Assembly: GCA_905182995.1 (NCBI GenBank)
Contig: CAJJDP010000132.1
Coordinates: forward strand, 107,940 to 171,939
Source: Paramecium octaurelia
Taxonomy: Eukaryota; Ciliophora; Oligohymenophorea; Peniculida; Parameciidae
Direction of reading: 5' to 3'
DNA: 64,000 nucleotides
In this document: positions 13,744 through 25,169 of the stretch, in pieces
Layout of the letters: every line of letters starts with the position of its first letter
Numbering within the stretch: the first letter of the stretch is position 1
The notes under the pieces: generated by a model
What the model was told of the DNA's origin: nothing
Seen by the model: only the letters and a program-made list of their open reading frames with translations
Database searches by the model: none
Made by a program: the position numbers and the translations under genes

Positions 13744-13765
13744 TTTGGCAGTAAAAAAATTAAAA
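13744..13765. promoter_or_regulatory. 22-bp divergent intergenic region
   Basis: The whole space between the start codons of the RING-like gene and folD is 22 bp, so transcription initiation for both must occur within or immediately around it. Inference from gene positions. Confidence 0.5.
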
Positions 13766-14657
13766 ATGATTTTTAATGGTAATCAATTAGCCAATACAAT
13801 TTTATAAACTCTTCGTGTTACTTCAAAAATAAAGCCGAAATTGGGAATCTGTTTAGTGGGAGATTCTCCAGCATCAAAATCTTATGTGAATCGAAAACTC
13901 AAAGCCTGCCAAGAAATCAATGTTGATGCAGAAGTATTTAATTTTTAAGAGAATGTTGGATAGGAGTAATTGATTAAACATATCTAATAAATGAATCATG
14001 ATGGTATATTAGTGTAAGTATTTTAATAAATAAAAATATTATTAGTTGCCATTACCACCACATCTGAATAAGTTGGACATCATTCACTCAATTCCCTATG
14101 AAAAAGATGTGGATTGTTTACATATGCATAACTTATAAAGAATTTTAGTTTATGGAGAATTGTGTGAGATGTTACCATGCACTCCAGCAGCAGTATTATA
14201 GATTTTGGATTATTATGATGTGAATGTGATTGGCAAGAAAGTAACTATGATAGGGAGAAGCTTCTTAGTTGGATTGCCATTGTCATTATTGTTACAAAAA
14301 AGAAATGCCACTGTCACTGTTTGTCATAGGGAAACATTAAATTTAGATTAACATATTATGAATGCAGATATTGTAATAAGTGCTGCTGGACATCCAAAAC
14401 TAGTTAGAAATGTGAAGTAAGGAGCCATTGTGATTGATGTTGGAATTTCATAAGGGGAAAGGAAAGGCAAGATTGTTGGAGATGTTGATTTTGATGTAGT
14501 CAAAAATTAGGCATCTATTATTACTCCTGTTCCTGGAGGTGTGGGACCAATGACTGTGTGTATGTTGATGAGGAATCTGTGTAATATTTGGAAGAAGAAA
14601 TAAGGGTAGCCAGTTTACATCAATCCGAAATTGAGTGATGCTTATTTGAATGATTGA
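13766..14657 (+). CDS. folD: bifunctional methylenetetrahydrofolate dehydrogenase/cyclohydrolase (FolD-type)
   Basis: One 28-nt intron leaves 287 residues, the usual length of a monofunctional-chain FolD. Recognisable motifs: SYVNRKLKAC (substrate lysine region, usually YVxxKxKA), GILVQLPLPPHL, EKDVDCLH, the PCTPAA loop, the nucleotide-binding GRSFLVGLP, and ITPVPGGVGPMT. The enzyme interconverts 5,10-methylene-THF and 10-formyl-THF using NAD(P). No targeting extension is visible, so it is probably cytosolic. Bases from 13937 onward are repeated exactly after the n at 15317, so the partial second folD is an assembly artefact. Confidence 0.93.
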
Positions 14658-14668
14658 TTAAAATTAAT

Positions 14669-15316
14669 ATGAGTAAAAATGATAAAAATCAAAAGTTGAC
14701 TGCATATGAAAGTTATAAGAAAATAGAATCTGAAATCAAATTTCAAACCAATCTCTTAGAAAAATCAAATCCAACTATCAGGTGTCCAATACATTAATAC
14801 AATTACTCCAAAACTTGTAGGTAGTAACTAATTTAAATGATTAGATAATGTAAGAAAATTGTTGTGGAAGAAGTACCAACATACTAAGAAAAATCAATTA
14901 ATATGGATAAATATCACTATGACGTTGGAGACAGAGGAGATAATATTATACCCATGTAATTGTGATAATTTAATGAAAGTCGAGGAGAAAATGCAATCAG
15001 CAATATGAATTCACTAGTTCGATAAAATATACTTACATGTCCATATTACAAAGAATTATTATAGATTAGAGATATTAATGACATTGTCACTGAGACAGAT
15101 AAGATTGTTACATCTGTAGGCACTTGGGCTGGTCCAGGAGTACCATCATCGTTCTTCTGTATTTTACATAAGTTGATGAGCATGAATTTAAATGGTATAA
15201 ATAATTGAATACTAATAATAGTCAAATAATTACAAATTTTATGTGATTGGAAATTGAATCCATATGTTAGATGTTTAGGATTATTATATTTAAGATATTC
15301 ATTGGATCCTAACTTT
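14669..15316 (+). pseudogene. PRP38B gene, 3'-truncated artefactual copy
   Basis: This is identical to the first 648 bases of the complete gene at 16050 and is cut off by the n at 15317. It should not be counted as a separate gene; it is the contig end described under the 13937-16697 repeat. Confidence 0.88.
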
Positions 15317-15317
15317 N
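15317..15317. other. contig join marked by a single n
   Basis: The only ambiguous base in this part of the window, exactly at the junction of the two identical 1,380-bp copies. Confidence 0.95.
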
Positions 15318-16038
15318 TTTAATTTTTAAGAGAATGTTGGATAGGAGTAATTGATTAAACATATCTAATAAATGAATCATGATGGTATATTAGTGTAAGT
15401 ATTTTAATAAATAAAAATATTATTAGTTGCCATTACCACCACATCTGAATAAGTTGGACATCATTCACTCAATTCCCTATGAAAAAGATGTGGATTGTTT
15501 ACATATGCATAACTTATAAAGAATTTTAGTTTATGGAGAATTGTGTGAGATGTTACCATGCACTCCAGCAGCAGTATTATAGATTTTGGATTATTATGAT
15601 GTGAATGTGATTGGCAAGAAAGTAACTATGATAGGGAGAAGCTTCTTAGTTGGATTGCCATTGTCATTATTGTTACAAAAAAGAAATGCCACTGTCACTG
15701 TTTGTCATAGGGAAACATTAAATTTAGATTAACATATTATGAATGCAGATATTGTAATAAGTGCTGCTGGACATCCAAAACTAGTTAGAAATGTGAAGTA
15801 AGGAGCCATTGTGATTGATGTTGGAATTTCATAAGGGGAAAGGAAAGGCAAGATTGTTGGAGATGTTGATTTTGATGTAGTCAAAAATTAGGCATCTATT
15901 ATTACTCCTGTTCCTGGAGGTGTGGGACCAATGACTGTGTGTATGTTGATGAGGAATCTGTGTAATATTTGGAAGAAGAAATAAGGGTAGCCAGTTTACA
16001 TCAATCCGAAATTGAGTGATGCTTATTTGAATGATTGA
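15318..16038 (+). pseudogene. folD, 5'-truncated artefactual copy
   Basis: Identical to the 3' part of the folD gene at 13766, starting in mid-codon after the n. It has no start codon of its own and reflects unmerged contig overlap, not a real paralogue. Confidence 0.88.
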
Positions 16039-16049
16039 TTAAAATTAAT

Positions 16050-17785
16050 ATGAGTAAAAATGATAAAAATCAAAAGTTGACTGCATATGAAAGTTATAAG
16101 AAAATAGAATCTGAAATCAAATTTCAAACCAATCTCTTAGAAAAATCAAATCCAACTATCAGGTGTCCAATACATTAATACAATTACTCCAAAACTTGTA
16201 GGTAGTAACTAATTTAAATGATTAGATAATGTAAGAAAATTGTTGTGGAAGAAGTACCAACATACTAAGAAAAATCAATTAATATGGATAAATATCACTA
16301 TGACGTTGGAGACAGAGGAGATAATATTATACCCATGTAATTGTGATAATTTAATGAAAGTCGAGGAGAAAATGCAATCAGCAATATGAATTCACTAGTT
16401 CGATAAAATATACTTACATGTCCATATTACAAAGAATTATTATAGATTAGAGATATTAATGACATTGTCACTGAGACAGATAAGATTGTTACATCTGTAG
16501 GCACTTGGGCTGGTCCAGGAGTACCATCATCGTTCTTCTGTATTTTACATAAGTTGATGAGCATGAATTTAAATGGTATAAATAATTGAATACTAATAAT
16601 AGTCAAATAATTACAAATTTTATGTGATTGGAAATTGAATCCATATGTTAGATGTTTAGGATTATTATATTTAAGATATTCATTGGATCCTAACTTTTTA
16701 TGGGGTTGGATGAAGAGATATATTTTAGATGAATAAGGTAATTCAATTCGCAAATATTAGAATTCAAACCCTCAAAAGATGAAAACATTACCATAGGAGA
16801 TTTTTGTGAGAGATTACTTACAGACTTAAATTATTACAATACTCGATTACCTCGTATTCCATAACAAATTGATACTATTATATAAGCCAAAATATTGTTA
16901 TCATAAGAGAAGAGACAAAGAAGAGATATTAATCAAAGAATCATGCCCTTATTATAACCAGGAGTCTCAGTGAGAGCTATCTCTTAAAAAGATGATGAAT
17001 GGCATGTGGGTAGAATAGAAAGTGTTGATGGCACATATCTTATTATTTAATTTGAAGAAGAGAAAGAAAGAATAAGCTTAGGTGAAATTGAATTCATCCC
17101 TAAGAATGATGAATAAAGATTATATATTGCTCAATTGATCACTGAAGGAATGTAAGAAGATTAAATTTAATTGCCTTAAGAAGTGATTTCATAAAAGTCA
17201 CCATCTAGATCGAATTCTAAAAAGAAGAGAAGATCATCTTCTAGCAGCAGTCAAAGTAGCAGTAGTAGAAGTAAGAGTAGACGTAAGAGTCACAAGAAAA
17301 AGAAAAATAAACATAAATCTTAAAAGGAACATAAAAAGAAGAAGGATAAAAAGAAAGACAAACAGAAGGAGAAAGAAAAACAAAAGTAAAAAAAAGAAAA
17401 AGAAAGGCAAAGATAAAGATCTAGTAGTCCAGAACTTGAATAATATGAAACTAATAAGGAGAGATAAGAAAGATTAGAAAGAGAAATTAGAAGAAAATAA
17501 ATGGATAAAGCAGTTGCACATTCCAAATAAGATGTTGCCAAGATACCTGCTTCCTATAAAACTTCTTTGGCTGCAGCTTTACCAACTTCTACAAAACCAG
17601 TTAGACAAAATAGTCCATCTCCCATTAAAAAAAAGGAAAAATTTATTGAATTAGGAAACTTAGAAACCAATAATCCTAAATTTGAGAAGGAATCAAAAAC
17701 AGATGTAATATATTCATAATATTTATAGCAAAATAATCCCTTTTTAAAAGAATTAATTAAAAAATATGGAGACGACGATGTTTGA
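16050..17785 (+). CDS. pre-mRNA-splicing factor 38B (PRP38 family)
   Basis: Introns of 24, 27 and 23 nt leave 553 residues. The PRP38 domain (about residues 80-265) shows NMNSLVRQNILTCPYYKEL, a VGTWAGPGVPSSFFCILHKL segment, PYVRCLGLLYLRYS, DPNFLWGWMKRY, and ITIGDFCERLLTDLNYYN followed by LPRIP. These match the PRP38/PRPF38B fold that recruits to the U4/U6.U5 tri-snRNP before spliceosome activation. The C-terminal third is an RS/KE-rich tail (SRSKSRRKSHKKKKNKH and similar), a plausible SRPK substrate. The same gene appears truncated at 14669 because of the assembly duplication. Confidence 0.9.
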
Positions 17786-18527
17786 CTATTTTTATCATTT
17801 ATTAAGTTAACCATCAAGAGCTTCTTTAACAATAACCAAAATTATTCTTAAATTTATCTTTTTAGAATAATTTTCTATATTCAAAATTTTATTTTAAAGA
17901 ATTTTCTAGAATATATAATAATAATTTCCTCAACTTACAAATTTAATTTATAACAAATGGATAAGAGATTAAAAATATTTTTGAGTGAAATACAGTAGAG
18001 TTATTCAATCAAAGAATCTAATTGATTAAAACATTTAATTGATAAAATAGTGATAAAATTTTTTGCAAAATTGGTTAGTTGAAACTAACGTACAATAATT
18101 ATTAAATGAAAAATTTCTTTAAATCTAATGATATGTTTATTGCATATTGTAATCAACATAATGCATTTGTTTCATGTATAGAACGTATTTCAAGTACTTG
18201 ATCAATAAATTAATAGAAACTTTATTAAATTACTTAAAATCAAACTGCATAAATTCAGAGGGATTTTCAAAAGTATATTAATGGAAATAAAGTCTGCTAG
18301 TGATACTAATAGATGCATTTTTCATATTTCTAATAAATTTAATAATCCTTGAAATCATTCTTTTCATATTTGGTATTAATAGTCACAACTGCAAAATGAT
18401 TAAAATTTTAAATAAATAGCTTAGCATGATTATGATAATCTAATTAAGGAGCAGGCTTAGGACGCGAAAGAAACGATTACATGTTAATCTGTTATATTAT
18501 TTTAATATTAATTTTTATATATATTAT
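17786..18527. other. intergenic with a small GC-richer island
   Basis: No long open frame. Most of it is AT-rich. Around 18445-18480 there is a run of mixed, GC-richer sequence (GAGCAGGCTTAGGACGCGAA) that stands out from its surroundings and overlaps no gene I can support; it is a candidate small RNA or a relic. Confidence 0.4.
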
Positions 18528-19023
18528 ATGAAATCAATTTCAGCATTATCACAAATAATGATTTTTGCAAAGGAATTAGAAAAAACCTCAATTATGTATT
18601 CAGTGTGTTTCGGATTGAAGATTACTTTAATGAGTGATTTGTATTTGGAACTACAAGATTCAAGGAAATTTAAGATTTGCTTCTATCGAGTTAATAAGTT
18701 TAAATTTTTGATCAAATTAGTTTTGCCCAGCAAACCAAAGGATACAGTCCAATATTAACATTTAAGGTGTCAGAATTTGATGAAACCTTAAAAAAGTTAA
18801 TTCATTATGGTGCTCAACAAGAACATAATATTTAAGAATAAAACAATTAAAAAGTAATTTATATTACAATTAATTGATAGCTTTTTTGTAAGGCATAAAT
18901 GGTGAGATGATAAGTTTAATTTCAAGTCAGGAGAATGATTCAAGTGATGAAGAGGAAGACTAAGGTCAATAATCTGAGATAGAGATAGAAATACAACAAA
19001 TGCTAAAAAAAATTAAGTTATGA
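18528..19023 (+). CDS. glyoxalase/bleomycin-resistance-fold protein, frameshifted
   Basis: With introns of 23 and 27 nt the N-terminal part reads MKSISALSQIMIFAK, then LKITLMSDLYLEL, FKICFYRV, YSPILTFKVSEFDETLKK and LIHYGAQQEH. This is the beta-alpha-beta module of the VOC superfamily. The last strand, NGEMISLIS, and an acidic tail (QENDSSDEEED) are in another frame. The exon total is 446 nt, two more than a multiple of three. One extra A in the A5 run at 18849-18853 would join everything. So either the sequence has a homopolymer error or the gene is broken. The metal ligands are not clearly conserved, so activity is uncertain. Confidence 0.6.
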
Positions 19024-20341
19024 TTAAATAAAACGAAGATGTATTCATTACAATTATAATAATTTATATTTTTTCTACTTGTTTTTATTTAAAATCTTAA
19101 TGTAAACATTTAAATTGTTATTAATAAAAGATAAGGTTAAATATAAGCTTCTCATTTTTTTGTTATTATTATGATTCAAATATTTAAATGATTTAATATC
19201 ATTTAATTTTTCTTGATTTTCTGGTATTATTAGAGCATTACAACGTGATCTTAACCAATCAGAAAGTTAATAAATTTTTGATCTCTTTTGTTGCTATGCG
19301 ATTTTTATATTAATTAGCAATAAAATGTAAATTATCCTTTTAATTATTATGATGATAGAGTTTAAAAATTCTAATTGCATTTACTAAACAAAGAACTTAG
19401 CCTTAATAATGATATTTCTTGCTGTGGCGATGGTGTTTTAGCAGGTATTCAGAGATAGAAACGAGTAATAAATCATCTATTGGATATTTTAAATTGAAAT
19501 GATTGATATTGAGCAATTTCAATAGATAAAATGAACTTGGAATTGTTTATGAAGGTTCCGGATTCATAATGAGTCTGATGAATTACTGAAATCTAACCAT
19601 TTATCTGGTCTTGAATTATAAACAGTACATAATTTCTAATTTCTAGAATGTCAGATTACGAAATACATTGTCCACCTAACTTGAAGCTTAATAAATACAA
19701 TTGATTTTCTGATTGGCTTATCTCTAGTCTCGTTGAAATATCGAATAATTTTTAATACAAAACTCGATTAAGGAATTTGATAGCTTCAAGATGAGGGAAG
19801 CCATTAAAAATAACACATTTGAATGAGAGAATCAATCAGGAAAGAGTTGAAGTTGAATTAATTATGCAGCAAATGCTAGTGGGGACTCAAATGAGGATTA
19901 TTCTTTTTTTGTGATAAATTTATCATTAATAAAAACAACGAAATAGCTCTATATTTTTAAATTAACAGAAGTCTATCATATTAGATAGGAGGAACTCAAT
20001 AATCTACATAATGTTCTGATTTAAGACTGATCCTATTTGTGATAGGAGAGGAAAAATAATTAAAAAATTATCTTATTTTTCAGATAACTTTACTGCTTAG
20101 AATGCACTACATTTCATAAGTTTGATTTGCAAACATTTACATCTACCCTTAAATGATTTATTTGAAGATTTTAAAGGTAAATGCGTCTATATGTCATAAA
20201 ATTTAAAAATAATTATAGAATCAAAAATAATAATTAATTACAAATTTAATTATTAGATTCTAATATATTCATGAAATACACTTTTATACTAAAACATATA
20301 TATCACTATATCGCTGTCTTTGCTTTTTTTCTTAAAATGGG
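19024..20341. other. gene-poor stretch with relic-like open pieces
   Basis: Several plus-strand open stretches occur between 19640 and 19920, for example one reading GKPLKITHLNERINQERVEV near 19797, but they are in different frames and separated by TGA stops. I recognise no family and no intron chain that joins them. A decayed gene is possible. Confidence 0.35.
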
Positions 20342-21834
20342 ATGATAGAGGTCTTTTATAGAAAAAAAGTAGATGCTAAAAAATAGATAACCGAGGAATT
20401 ATAAGCCTTATGTATCTTGTAATTAAATATATAAATAAACTCAATGCAATAATCTTGCTTAGAGATGAACTAATCCAAGAAATCAAAATTTAATTCAAAG
20501 TTTATAAGTATTCAAGAAAGTTCTATAGGGTTGAAGATAGTGGTAAGTTGTTTAATTAAATGTAGGATCCTGTTAGTAAGATAATTTAAGTATTTCTATT
20601 TTGGAACAATTCCATTTTAATGGATTGGAATAACTTTTTCTAGGAATTAAAAGCTGGAAATCTCGGAAATCTATATTTCATTATTGAATGTGAAGAATCT
20701 AAATTTTTTATATATGGGACTGCTGAAGATTTATTTTGTATATATAAATTCTGTGCTGGAAAGTATATATTTAAAAAGGGATAAGCTAGTAAAACACTTG
20801 AAATAATAAAGGAGAAACATGATTATCAAGTAAGTCAAGAATATATATTTACTAGTTGAAATCAATATTTGACTAGTCCAGACAGAAACAGTATTATGAG
20901 CATGTAATATTTGCTCAGATGAACGATAACTTAGATATGTCTTTCTATTCTTAGGTTACATATGATAGAGAGAGATTTATTCCTTAGGAAATTTAAATAA
21001 TATAGGACTTACACATTACATATATACCTTAATTCTTATAAGTAGATGCTCTGTTCCACGATGGAGTTTAATTTTCTTACATTTATTCAAAAAAAGATTT
21101 AATAAAATTATCTTTGTATTATAATCACACTCAATTGGATAACCATTGTTTAATGTCTCACACAGCATACTAATTAGTACTAAGTAAATTATTACACAAT
21201 TAAATCGATAGTGCTACTAGCTTTAGACGAGAAGGGAATAATACATCCAGGCCTTGATTTAAAACATCTTTATATCAATCCAAATACATAGGATATTGTT
21301 CTTGCTTCCTATTACTAGGCCTATTACTAATTGAACAATGAAGACAAAAGATTGTAATTAAATGTTAGAGTATTACATAGGTGTGTAAATATTGGGTATT
21401 CGCCTCCTGAATATTTTAAGATTAATTAAAAACTAACAACCAAAGCAAATGTTTATCAAGTTGGAATTTCGTTATTTCATTTGTACTCTATTTAGTATCA
21501 CATTAGATTGCTTGGACACAATCCCTTTGGTAAATCCCAAAAGGAAATGGCACTCAATCACACCAAAAACAATCTTGATTTATCGAAAATCAATGCTTTT
21601 GATTCCATTTTACGTGATTTCATAAGAAAATTACTAGAATAGGATCCTCACAAGAGGCCATCACCTTAAGAATTACTTAAGCACAAGTTATTTTCGATAT
21701 CTCACAAAGAATACTTGTCTAAATAGACAATATCAAAACATTTCCATTAAGATATTCAAGAGTTCACCATTTTTAGTAAGACCTAAAATATCTAAAGTGT
21801 AAAACCAACCTTAAAATTCAAAAAGAGATAATGA
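20342..21834 (+). CDS. protein-kinase-like pseudokinase
   Basis: Introns of 23, 26 and 28 nt leave 471 residues. The N-terminal 190 residues may form a PH-like domain (FWNNSILMDWNNFFQEL, NLGNLYFIIECEESKF). The kinase-like half keeps the fold landmarks: GIIHPGLDLKHLYIN in place of the HRDLKxxN loop, VLASYYQAYYQ where DFG should be, YSPPEYF for APE, KANVYQVGISL for the DxWSxG helix, HNPFG, and DPHKRPSPQELLKH. The catalytic aspartate of HRD and the metal-binding DFG are missing and no glycine loop is evident, so phosphotransfer is unlikely. It probably acts as a scaffold or allosteric partner; the partner is unknown. Confidence 0.8.
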
Positions 21835-21920
21835 TATATTGTTTTAGTTTAGTTGACAAACTATATTTCAATTCATATTCAATGTGATTTTAACACTCTC
21901 ACATTTTATCTCCCATAATA

Positions 21921-21990
21921 TTTATTAAATTATTTAAATAATTAACTGTATATTATTCATTTTTTATTAAATTATTTAAATAATTAACTG
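21921..21990. repeat. tandem repeat, 28 bp matched, period 42
   Basis: The 28-bp sequence starting TTTATTAAATTATTTAAAT occurs at 21921 and again at 21963. Both copies contain the palindromic AAATTATTTAAATAATTAA core. Confidence 0.8.
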
Positions 21991-22775
21991 CATTTTATTT
22001 AAAAACTTTTCTATACTAATTCAATTATTGTTATTAAATGATATATAGTGAAAATAAACTCATTAATTCTCACATTCCCAAAAATCTATAAAAAATTCGT
22101 CACACGGTTTCTAAAATTACACTAAATAAGATGCAACACATACCTCATATACTTATTTAAAAATTTGCATTCAAAAAAAAAGAAAACCAATAAAGCCAAG
22201 ATCTCTCACTCGTGATAGCATCAAGACTTGATCTCTTTTGAATTATACTTAAATGTAACAACAAATTTCAAATTTCAAATCTATTCTAATCCTTCAATTC
22301 TTTTGATCATTTTATGTAAGGAAAACTATATCAATATAAATATGATTCTCACTTAAATCTAATTTAGATTGGAAAAAGACCAAACACATAAAATATCATG
22401 TCAAGAAATTTATTTGTTATTTTTTTTTATTTTTTCAATTTTTCTTTTTGAGTAAATTAATCAGCCAAAATTTTAGCATCTTCTGAGTTTTCATAGCCTT
22501 ACTCAACTAAGTTATCTAGTGCACCATATTTAGTTCAGATCTATGTAAAAGGGATATGCTACTATTAAGAAAAGTAAAGAAAATCTTATTATCCAATTTG
22601 AATGAAACAAGTTTATTTTATATATTTATAATCTTATGATGTGAATTGGATATGATAATAAAAAAATGATAAGAATATTCTGAGACCAACAATTAGGTTC
22701 CTACTCTCCAGAGATCCATGATTCTCATGATTCTTCGCTGATGAGAGGGTCAAAAATTAAATGACACAAGAATTC

Positions 22776-22830
22776 AATATATATTAGTTAATAAACTTCT
22801 CCAAACTTAACAAAATATATATTAGTTAAT
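22776..22830. repeat. short tandem repeat, period 38
   Basis: AATATATATTAGTTAAT occurs at 22776 and 22814, followed in both copies by related CTTCTCCAAACTTAA / TCTCAAAACTTAA sequence. Confidence 0.6.
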
Positions 22831-23266
22831 ATATATCTCAAAACTTAAACGCCTAATAACTTAATTATTAATTCCTAACTCACAATCGATGAATTACTAA
22901 GAAGAAAGTGTTTTATTAATTTTCTCATCTGATATCACGTATTAAATAAGGCAATTCAAAGGAAACACTATTTTGATAAATAATAAAATGAATAGTTTGA
23001 ACTTCTATATTTAAATGATATCACGAAATCAAGCATGACCAAGTATTACTTAATATTCAATTATTAATACTTGAGTAATAAAAATTCCTATTACTAATTT
23101 TTTAGAATAACTTATATTTTGTTTTTCAATCAAAAGAATAGTTGTAGAATACATCAAAATAAACTTAAATATACTATATTATATGAGTAGATGCATAACA
23201 AATTTTAGATGATAATAGTTTTGAAATTGGTTGATGTTTATTTTGTTATTAAATTTATATATTAAA

Positions 23267-24718
23267 ATGCAACAATTTAGAGACACTGACAACAATAGTG
23301 AAAATCTTAATGAGGAAGATAAGTAATGTAATAAATAGTATAACAAAAGCAGCTCTATCAATTAGCATGTGCCATAATTTCCTCCTAAAAAAGCCCCATC
23401 ATATTCGATGGAGGTCCCGCAAATTCTAGTGCTTTTATTATAATTCAGATGTGCGTAAGGGAATGCGAGAAGAGAATTAGAATGCTAGTTGATAAAAAGA
23501 TTAGTTAACATCAAAAAGAATTACGAACCCGATTGCTACAGATTAAACGGAACTTGGGCTTTAAAATATACAAATTACCTTTACGAAAACTCGAACACCC
23601 TGCCAGGTCCCATTGATAATACAAGTCTATTATAAATCAAAGAGCCAGTTCCTAATAGAGATTATTTTGTTCTGAAGGACACAGTTTGGAAGTTCTTGCT
23701 TGAAGAGTATGGCGGCGGTCCTGAAATTCTAGAGGATAAGGTGCCACCATCTCCAGTATCGGTTATTTCATCGACAACGGATAGAGCAAAATCAGCAGAT
23801 ATCAGCATGATGTCAAGTGCATCACAATAAGAGTTTCCATCAGAAATTCCAATCAAAGGACTGAAGAATGATTTGTTTTATTGCTATATGCATTCGATCC
23901 TCTAATGTTTAATGTGCATTCAAGAATTGAACCATTTTTTATTAAACAGTATTAATAGACATAATGGGTAGAAAATGTTATATTGTCGAGGTTATAAGGA
24001 AATGTTATTGTAAATACGAGATGCTTAAACTGAGTACATAAAAATAAACACCTTGAGATCTACAATAAGCAAGAAGTTCAATCCAAAATATCAACATGAT
24101 GCACAGGAGTTTCTGATATACTTGATATCGACGATGGAAGATGAAATCATAGAAGTGAATAAGGAGTATGAAAAACTATAGTAACCCAAATTGGAGAACG
24201 TTGTAAAGAAGTATCTAAAAGGCTAAATAGTAAGTGAGCTAATTTGTAAGAACTGTAAACATAAATCTGTAATCACAGAGGAATTTCTGACTTTGTCTTT
24301 AGCCTTGACTAAAGTGGCAACCGTAAATCAATCATTGGAAGAGTTTTTGAAAGATGAATTAATTCAAGATTATCAATGTGATAGTTGTCATAAGAAAAAA
24401 ATAGCAATTAAGAAAACTAGAATTACTAATTTACCCAGATATTTAATATTGCATTTGAAGAGATTTAAGTTTTTCCCAAAACAGACCAAAATAACTTAGC
24501 AGATCAAATTCTCAATTGAATCCAATTTCTGTAATACGGAATACAAATTGATTGGAATAATTGTTCACTCTGGATCCTTAGAACAAGGGCATTATTATTC
24601 ATATGGAAGAAGATAACACAAATGGTGGTTGTTTAATGACTAACGAATTAAACAAGCTAACAAGATGGATGTATAATAATAGTAGGGTTACATATTGTTT
24701 TATTAATAACTTTTTTGA
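23267..24718 (+). CDS. ubiquitin-specific protease with DUSP domain
   Basis: An intronless ciliate-code frame of 483 residues. A DUSP domain occupies about residues 45-150 (PDCYRLNGTWALKY, TLPGPIDNTSLL, RDYFVLKDTVWKFLLEEYGG). The USP catalytic domain follows: Cys box GLKNDLFYCYMHSILQCL, the zinc ribbon with CKNCKHKS and CDSCHKKK, NLPRYLILHLKRFKF, and the His box GHYYSYGRR followed by WWLFNDQRI. It should remove ubiquitin from substrates. The oxyanion asparagine/glycine of the usual GNTCY is replaced by FYCY, which is unusual, but Cys, His and Asp/Asn are present. The domain is compact compared with animal USP4/15. Confidence 0.92.
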
Positions 24719-24862
24719 TTATATGAATTAATATTAAGAGTAATCTGTTTTTATTATAAATATCAAATAATTATTATCTTCTAATTTCATTGTTAAAAGT
24801 AATTCATTTCAGTTTAAAGATATCTAAATTCAATAAATAAGAGAGACAATAATTGTTAAATA

Positions 24863-25160
24863 ATGAGCCAACAATTGTCGGTATCTTGATAAATCTGGTA
24901 GGTTTAAAACTTTAAATAGTTTCATCAATTAATTATGATTTTTTGGTATAAGTTTGATCAAGTATGAAGCATATTTAAGGGATCTATATTTAAAATTAAA
25001 AACTTAAGAAAAATATATAATTGAATAAAAGAAATTAATGGATAGATTATATCACAAACTTGTAAATTTGTTAATAATAATATGAAGCAACGAGAATTGG
25101 CAGTAGCAAAGAAAAAACCAATAAATTCGAAAGAGGATCATGATGTTTATTTGATTATAT
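24863..25160 (+). CDS. possible small coiled-coil protein, exon structure unresolved
   Basis: A plus-strand open stretch reads KYEAYLRDLYLKLK, QEKYIIEQKKLMDR and, after a probable 26-nt intron, QRELAVAKKKPI, which is typical of a short coiled-coil protein. The start is tentatively the ATG at 24863 with a 21-nt intron just after it, but I could not find a set of introns that joins all pieces. The 3' end runs into the convergent gene ending at 25170. No family recognised. Confidence 0.35.
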
Positions 25161-25169
25161 TGCTATAAT

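Larger units (their letters stand above)
13937..16697. repeat. 1,380-bp exact direct repeat flanking a single n (assembly duplication)
   Basis: Bases 13937-15316 are repeated without a mismatch that I can see at 15318-16697, with one n at 15317 between them. The first copy ends in the middle of the PRP38B gene and the second begins in the middle of folD. Two overlapping contigs have therefore been abutted instead of merged. Confidence 0.9.
21835..23266. other. gene-poor AT-rich stretch with short repeats
   Basis: No supported gene. A minus-strand frame near 22370-22540 reads DNLVEQGYENSEDAK, weakly UBA-like, but it has no clear start and is too short to call. Two short tandem repeats (21921-21990 and 22776-22830) lie here. 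Confidence 0.45.

Noticed and set aside
22370..22540. UBA-like minus-strand fragment
   Set aside because: Too short, no start codon or intron chain, and another frame is equally open.
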